The notes under the pieces were generated by a model. It saw only the letters and a list, made by a program, of their open reading frames with translations. It was not told the origin of the DNA and searched no databases. The position numbers and the translations under genes are program-made. Positions 60,288 through 64,000 of a stretch of 64,000 nt of DNA are shown one piece after another; within the stretch, counting starts at the first letter, position 1; each line of letters begins with the position of its first letter. Source of the DNA: Luteolibacter algae (GTDB lineage: Bacteria; Verrucomicrobiota; Verrucomicrobiia; Verrucomicrobiales; Akkermansiaceae); the NCBI RefSeq assembly GCF_042683045.1, contig NZ_JBHUIT010000010.1, forward strand, positions 20,341 through 84,340, written 5' to 3'.

Positions 60288-63239
60288 CTAGCTGGCTTTC
60301 GCCGATGAAAAATAGTTTTCCAGCCCCGATGCCAGCTGAAGTAAATAACCGGTTGCCTGCTCCTGGACAGAAACCATGAGTTTCTGGAAAAGTTTGAATC
60401 CCTCGTTCTTGTATTCCACCAGCGGATCCTTTTGGCCTTGGGAGCGCAAATAGACTCCTTCACGTAATTCATCCATGTCGGCAAGATGCTCCTGCCAAAG
60501 GCTGTCGATGGCTACCAGCATAGCTCGTCGTTCTTCCTGCTCGACAAGGACCCGGGGTGCTTTTTTGAGCCTCTGATCGTATGATTCCGCTATTTCGTCC
60601 ACCACTTCTGCGAGAAGCTGCCGGGGATCGGCCGTTTTCAGGTGTCCCGGATCCAAGATAATACCCAGCGAACTCTCGGCCCATTGGATGAGGGGCTCGA
60701 AATCTGGGTCGAACTGTTCCATCTCCGAAAAATATCCCTGCATACGACACGTGATGCATTCCGCGATCGTTTCGTGAGCTAGTTTGCGGGTGTCTTCAGT
60801 GTTGAGAATCTCATTGCGCTGTCCGTAGACAATTTCCCGTTGGAGATTCATCACATCATCAAAGTCGAGCACACGCTTCCGGTTTTTATAGTCCTGTTGC
60901 TCGACTTGGCGTTGTGCGGTTTCGACGAGTTTTCCCAATGAAATCACTTTCCCGTCCTTTCTGGCCGCGGAGATAGATTGCTCCATTGTGGAGGCGATCT
61001 GACCCGGAGCCGAATGATTGCGCATCAAATCGTCTTCCAGAGATATGAAAAACTGCGATCTGCCCGGATCACCTTGGCGGGAGCAACGTCCGCGAAGCTG
61101 ACGATCGACTCTACGTGAAGAATGCCGTTCAGTGCCGATGACGAAGAGTCCGCCCAATTCGGCAACGCCCTTTCCTAGTTTGATATCGGTGCCACGTCCT
61201 GCCATATTCGTTGATACGGTAACGGCCCCTGCCTCGCCTGCTAATGCGACAATGGCTGCTTCCTGCTCATGATATTTCGCATTGAGAACGGTGTGGCTGA
61301 TTTTTGCCCTCTGTAGCATTCTGGACAGAGTCTCCGAGGCTTCCACCGATGCTGTGCCAATCAGAACCGGCTGCCCGCTGGAGTGAGCTTTCTCCACGGC
61401 CGAAATGACGGCCTGGAATTTTTCTCTACGCGTTCTGAAGATCTGGTCATTCTCATCGATCCGCAGGCTTGGCGCATTTGTCGGAATAGGAAGCACGTCG
61501 AGCTGATAGATATCATGAAATTCCGCGGCTTCGGTCTCACCAGTCCCTGTCATGCCGGCGAGTTTTTCATAAAGCCTGAAGTAATTCTGAATCGTTATCG
61601 TGGCAAAAGTGTGGTTTTCATCCTCCACCGCCACGTTTTCTTTTGCCTCCACGGCTTGATGGAGGCCATCGGACCAACGTCGCCCTTCCATTTCCCTGCC
61701 AGTGCTTTCGTCGATAATTGTGACCTTTCCATCGCGGACCACGTAATGAACATCGCGCTCATGAAGACAATAGGCTTTGAGTAGTTGGGAAATGCTGTGG
61801 ACAGTGCCGGCACGTGCATTGCGTTGCTCATGAAGCTTTTGCTTGGCAATTTTCTTTTCCTCACGGGAAAGGCTGGCGTCCGCATCGATCGCGGCAAAAT
61901 TGGGGCCAATATCCGGTATCGTGAAGGAATCCGGATCGTCAGGCGCGAGGAAAATTCTGCCCTTTTCCATCAGATCAGCATCCCGGCCTTTCTCATCGAT
62001 GGCGAAGTAGAGTTGTTCTTTCAGTTTGAAGATATCTTTCCTGAATGCTTGCTGTTGATAGCGGAGCTCGGTTTTCTCCAGTAAACGGCGTAGTTCTGGC
62101 TTTTCCATGAAGCGGAGGAACTGACGGTGTCTTGGTTGCCCAAGCTTCAGCTTCAGCAAGAGCAAGCCGGCGGCGGAGGTATCGCCCTTCTCCAAAGCCT
62201 GTTTCGCATCCGCTGCCAGTTGGTTGCACAGTTCAGTTTGTAGTCGCACCAACTTTTCGATCTTTGGTTTGTGAATGTCAAAAGGGTGCGGACCTTGCTC
62301 TGATGCGCCAGTTATGATGAGCGGAGTGCGGGCGTCATCAATTAACACGGAATCCACTTCATCAATGATTGCCATGTAGTGCCCGCGCTGGACTTGCTCG
62401 TCTTTGGTTGTCGCCATGCCGTTATCCCGGAGGTAGTCGAATCCGAACTCCGAGTTTGTTCCGTAAGTGATATCACAAGCATACGCGGTGCGCCGTTTGG
62501 TCGGCGGCATTTGATTTTCCAGGCAACCGACAGTTAGGCCCAAAAACCCGAAGAGGGCGCCCATCCATTCGGAATCCCGCTTCGCAAGGTAGTCATTTAC
62601 CGTGACCACATGCACTCCCAGTCCAGTAAGAGCATTCAGATACACGGGTAGGGTGGCGACCAAGGTTTTTCCCTCCCCGGTCTGCATTTCTGCAATCAAT
62701 CCACGATGAAGTGCTACTCCTCCAATGAGCTGGACATCAAAATGAACCATTTGCCATGTCTCGGCATGTCCGTTGACCACGATCTTGCTCCCGGAGAGAC
62801 GTCGCGCGGCATTTTTGACGACGGCGTAGGCTTCGGGGAGGATCTTTTGTAAATATTTTGCACGAGCGGAAGGGAAGTGACTCTCGATCTCTTGAAAAAA
62901 TGCTTTTGCCTTTTCTATCGAGTCGACTGTCGCAGATAGATTGCGGGGAATGGCCGGGAATTCATCGGCTAAAGCCAAAAATCGCGACTCCAAGGTTTTA
63001 GCAATCTTCTCAAGAGCAGGAGTGTCATAGGATTCCAGTTCCGATTTGGTGGGTGCTGAGAGAGGATGATAGCGAGCGAGATGTTCCTGCCACTTTCGTG
63101 TGAGCATAGTGAGTTTTTCGGCAGTCTCGCCCTGAAGCGAAATTTCGATTTCGTTGATTCTGCGGACGATTGGGCGAATCTTCTTAAGTTCGCGTTCATT
63201 TTTTCCGCCGAGAATTTTTGGTAAGGACCAAGTGATCAT
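60288..63239 (-). CDS. secA: Preprotein translocase ATPase SecA
   Basis: Motor of Sec-dependent protein export. 983 residues from the ATG at 63239 (MITWSLPKILGGKNERELKKI); the longer frame to 63320 does not resemble SecA. Motifs: Walker A AEMQTGEGKTLVATLP, DEVDSVLIDDARTPLIITG (DEAD box), VNDYLAKRD, GTDIKLGKGV and RGRCSRQGDPG, with Cys-Ser where RGRSGRQGDPG or RGRAGRQGDPG is usual. The C-terminus ends GLENYFSSAKAS and lacks the SEC-C zinc motif, as in some bacterial SecA proteins. It is longer than E. coli SecA (901) in the helical parts. All the exported sulfatases here would use this pathway. Confidence 0.95.
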   Translation of the reverse strand: MITWSLPKILGGKNERELKKIRPIVRRINEIEISLQGETAEKLTMLTRKWQEHLARYHPLSAPTKSELESYDTPALEKIAKTLESRFLALADEFPAIPRNLSATVDSIEKAKAFFQEIESHFPSARAKYLQKILPEAYAVVKNAARRLSGSKIVVNGHAETWQMVHFDVQLIGGVALHRGLIAEMQTGEGKTLVATLPVYLNALTGLGVHVVTVNDYLAKRDSEWMGALFGFLGLTVGCLENQMPPTKRRTAYACDITYGTNSEFGFDYLRDNGMATTKDEQVQRGHYMAIIDEVDSVLIDDARTPLIITGASEQGPHPFDIHKPKIEKLVRLQTELCNQLAADAKQALEKGDTSAAGLLLLKLKLGQPRHRQFLRFMEKPELRRLLEKTELRYQQQAFRKDIFKLKEQLYFAIDEKGRDADLMEKGRIFLAPDDPDSFTIPDIGPNFAAIDADASLSREEKKIAKQKLHEQRNARAGTVHSISQLLKAYCLHERDVHYVVRDGKVTIIDESTGREMEGRRWSDGLHQAVEAKENVAVEDENHTFATITIQNYFRLYEKLAGMTGTGETEAAEFHDIYQLDVLPIPTNAPSLRIDENDQIFRTRREKFQAVISAVEKAHSSGQPVLIGTASVEASETLSRMLQRAKISHTVLNAKYHEQEAAIVALAGEAGAVTVSTNMAGRGTDIKLGKGVAELGGLFVIGTERHSSRRVDRQLRGRCSRQGDPGRSQFFISLEDDLMRNHSAPGQIASTMEQSISAARKDGKVISLGKLVETAQRQVEQQDYKNRKRVLDFDDVMNLQREIVYGQRNEILNTEDTRKLAHETIAECITCRMQGYFSEMEQFDPDFEPLIQWAESSLGIILDPGHLKTADPRQLLAEVVDEIAESYDQRLKKAPRVLVEQEERRAMLVAIDSLWQEHLADMDELREGVYLRSQGQKDPLVEYKNEGFKLFQKLMVSVQEQATGYLLQLASGLENYFSSAKAS

Positions 63240-64000
63240 ATAAAGAGATAAGATTTGATGGGTGTTTGTGCTCGTATTCCCGAGCGTTTGTGCAGGCTCA
63301 TACCTGCCAGTATTTACCAATCCATGCAGGAGGGGTGAGCTACGACCGCATGGATCAAAACTCTCTTGAGGTTAAGAGAGAGGAATCGCAAATATAGCGA
63401 CGAGAAATTAAGTGCTCTATATGGACTAACGGGGTCGCCGCTTTTAGATCCACACGAGGCGATTTCATCAAAGTATCTCGATAGGTGGAGCTCGGCCTTG
63501 GGCTCGTTCATTCCTGCAGTGGGAAGGAAAATGGCTTCCATACCGACTAACTTTCAATCGGATGGCAGTCGGTCCGATCAGTCTGGCGCTATCGGCTGGA
63601 TCAAGAGTCAGTAAAATCTGGGGAGTTGTCGGATTGCCAAGTATGGCAGATTCGCCGGCTATCTGATTGAGGCTACAGCCATCCAGATACTTGTCCTTTC
63701 TGAAACCAGAGACGTTATTTCCGGAAAGGCTTAGAGTTAATAGCGCGACAACGGCGAACAACCAGATAGTCGTTGCGTAGTTGGAAAGACCTTTGTCAGG
63801 AGCGCTCATCAGATAGTGGAACCAGTCAGAATGCTCTAGCGTGAATCCCGAGCACAGAATCAATTGGGCCTGGGATTTGTCAAATTAGGAATATCTCACT
63901 ATTCAGAGATTTGGTGAATCATCGGTATTAAGCACGGGAAGAGTGATTTTTGGAGTGGGAGTGCGTGTGTGTGGTGTTTTTGAGAGGGGATTGGGGTATT
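63240..64000. other. Sparsely coding tail of the window
   Basis: The roughly 760 bases after secA's start contain only short, weakly supported frames. The best is the 113-codon frame at 63468-63809. The last 120 bases are G/T-rich with no visible gene. No tRNA, hairpin terminator or insertion-sequence end was seen. Confidence 0.5.
63468..63809 (-). CDS. Hypothetical small membrane protein
   Basis: A 113-residue frame from the ATG at 63809. It has one hydrophobic stretch (TTIWLFAVVALLTLSLSG, about residues 12-29) like a signal anchor, and an otherwise unremarkable sequence. There is no recognisable motif and no clear Shine-Dalgarno. It lies in the same orientation as secA. Codon use looks no different from noncoding sequence by eye, so it may not be a real gene. 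Confidence 0.3.
   Translation of the reverse strand: MSAPDKGLSNYATTIWLFAVVALLTLSLSGNNVSGFRKDKYLDGCSLNQIAGESAILGNPTTPQILLTLDPADSARLIGPTAIRLKVSRYGSHFPSHCRNERAQGRAPPIEIL

Noticed and set aside
63366..63614. 82-codon plus-strand frame near the window end
   Set aside because: No ribosome binding site, hydrophobic pattern or motif, and it overlaps another weak frame on the other strand.

Overview
The window looks like chromosomal DNA from a marine or aquatic Verrucomicrobiota bacterium (PVC superphylum). This is an inference from content. There are eight S1-type sulfatases, several DUF1080 (3-keto-disaccharide hydrolase) domains fused to c-type cytochrome or dehydrogenase domains, a PEP-CTERM exported protease, WYL and ECF regulators, and Tat-exported sugar oxidoreductases. 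I saw no transposase, integrase, CRISPR array, rRNA or tRNA gene.

Layout. (1) 1-7.2 kb is housekeeping: heme O synthase (ctaB), a SMUG1-type uracil-DNA glycosylase, an exported protein built from 20-residue tandem repeats, RNase PH, two translationally coupled CPA2 antiporters, and an RsuA-type pseudouridine synthase. (2) 7.3-11.8 kb is a + strand redox cluster: a Tat-exported Gfo/Idh/MocA oxidoreductase, a DUF1080-cytochrome c-SUMF1 fusion, and an ApbE flavin transferase. (3) 11.8-22.2 kb holds an MsbA-like ABC exporter, a PEP-CTERM serine protease, a heme lipoprotein, and a five-gene overlapping oligopeptide ABC importer whose two permeases carry large inserts. (4) 22.2-36.7 kb is the left arm of a sulfated-glycan locus, all on the - strand: five sulfatases, two related beta-propeller glycosidases (one fused to ThuA), a PQQ-type dehydrogenase-DUF1080 fusion and its partner cytochrome, two intrinsic terminators, and a remnant of a sulfatase 5' end. 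(5) 36.9-45.4 kb is a regulatory island: a three-PAS histidine kinase with a receiver protein, an ECF sigma/anti-sigma/PDZ operon, an ankyrin lipoprotein with an ACT protein, and a WYL regulator. (6) 45.5-60.2 kb is the right arm: a 1533-residue dehydrogenase/HEAT/di-cytochrome protein, a DUF1080 protein, three more sulfatases, a SASA-type esterase, and a divergent 935-residue secreted protein whose size and propeller-plus-unknown-domain layout resemble GH150 lambda-carrageenase. (7) 60.2-64 kb is secA followed by sparsely coding sequence.

How it may work together (inference): an exported endo-acting enzyme (the 935-residue protein), eight sulfatases, an esterase and beta-propeller glycosidases would strip and cut a sulfated, possibly acetylated, galactan. 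The DUF1080 proteins with exported oxidoreductases and cytochromes suggest that part of the breakdown uses oxidation to 3-keto sugars followed by keto-glycoside cleavage, with electrons passed to periplasmic cytochromes. No SusC/SusD or TonB receptor and no catalytically complete formylglycine-generating enzyme is visible here, so uptake and sulfatase maturation must be encoded elsewhere.
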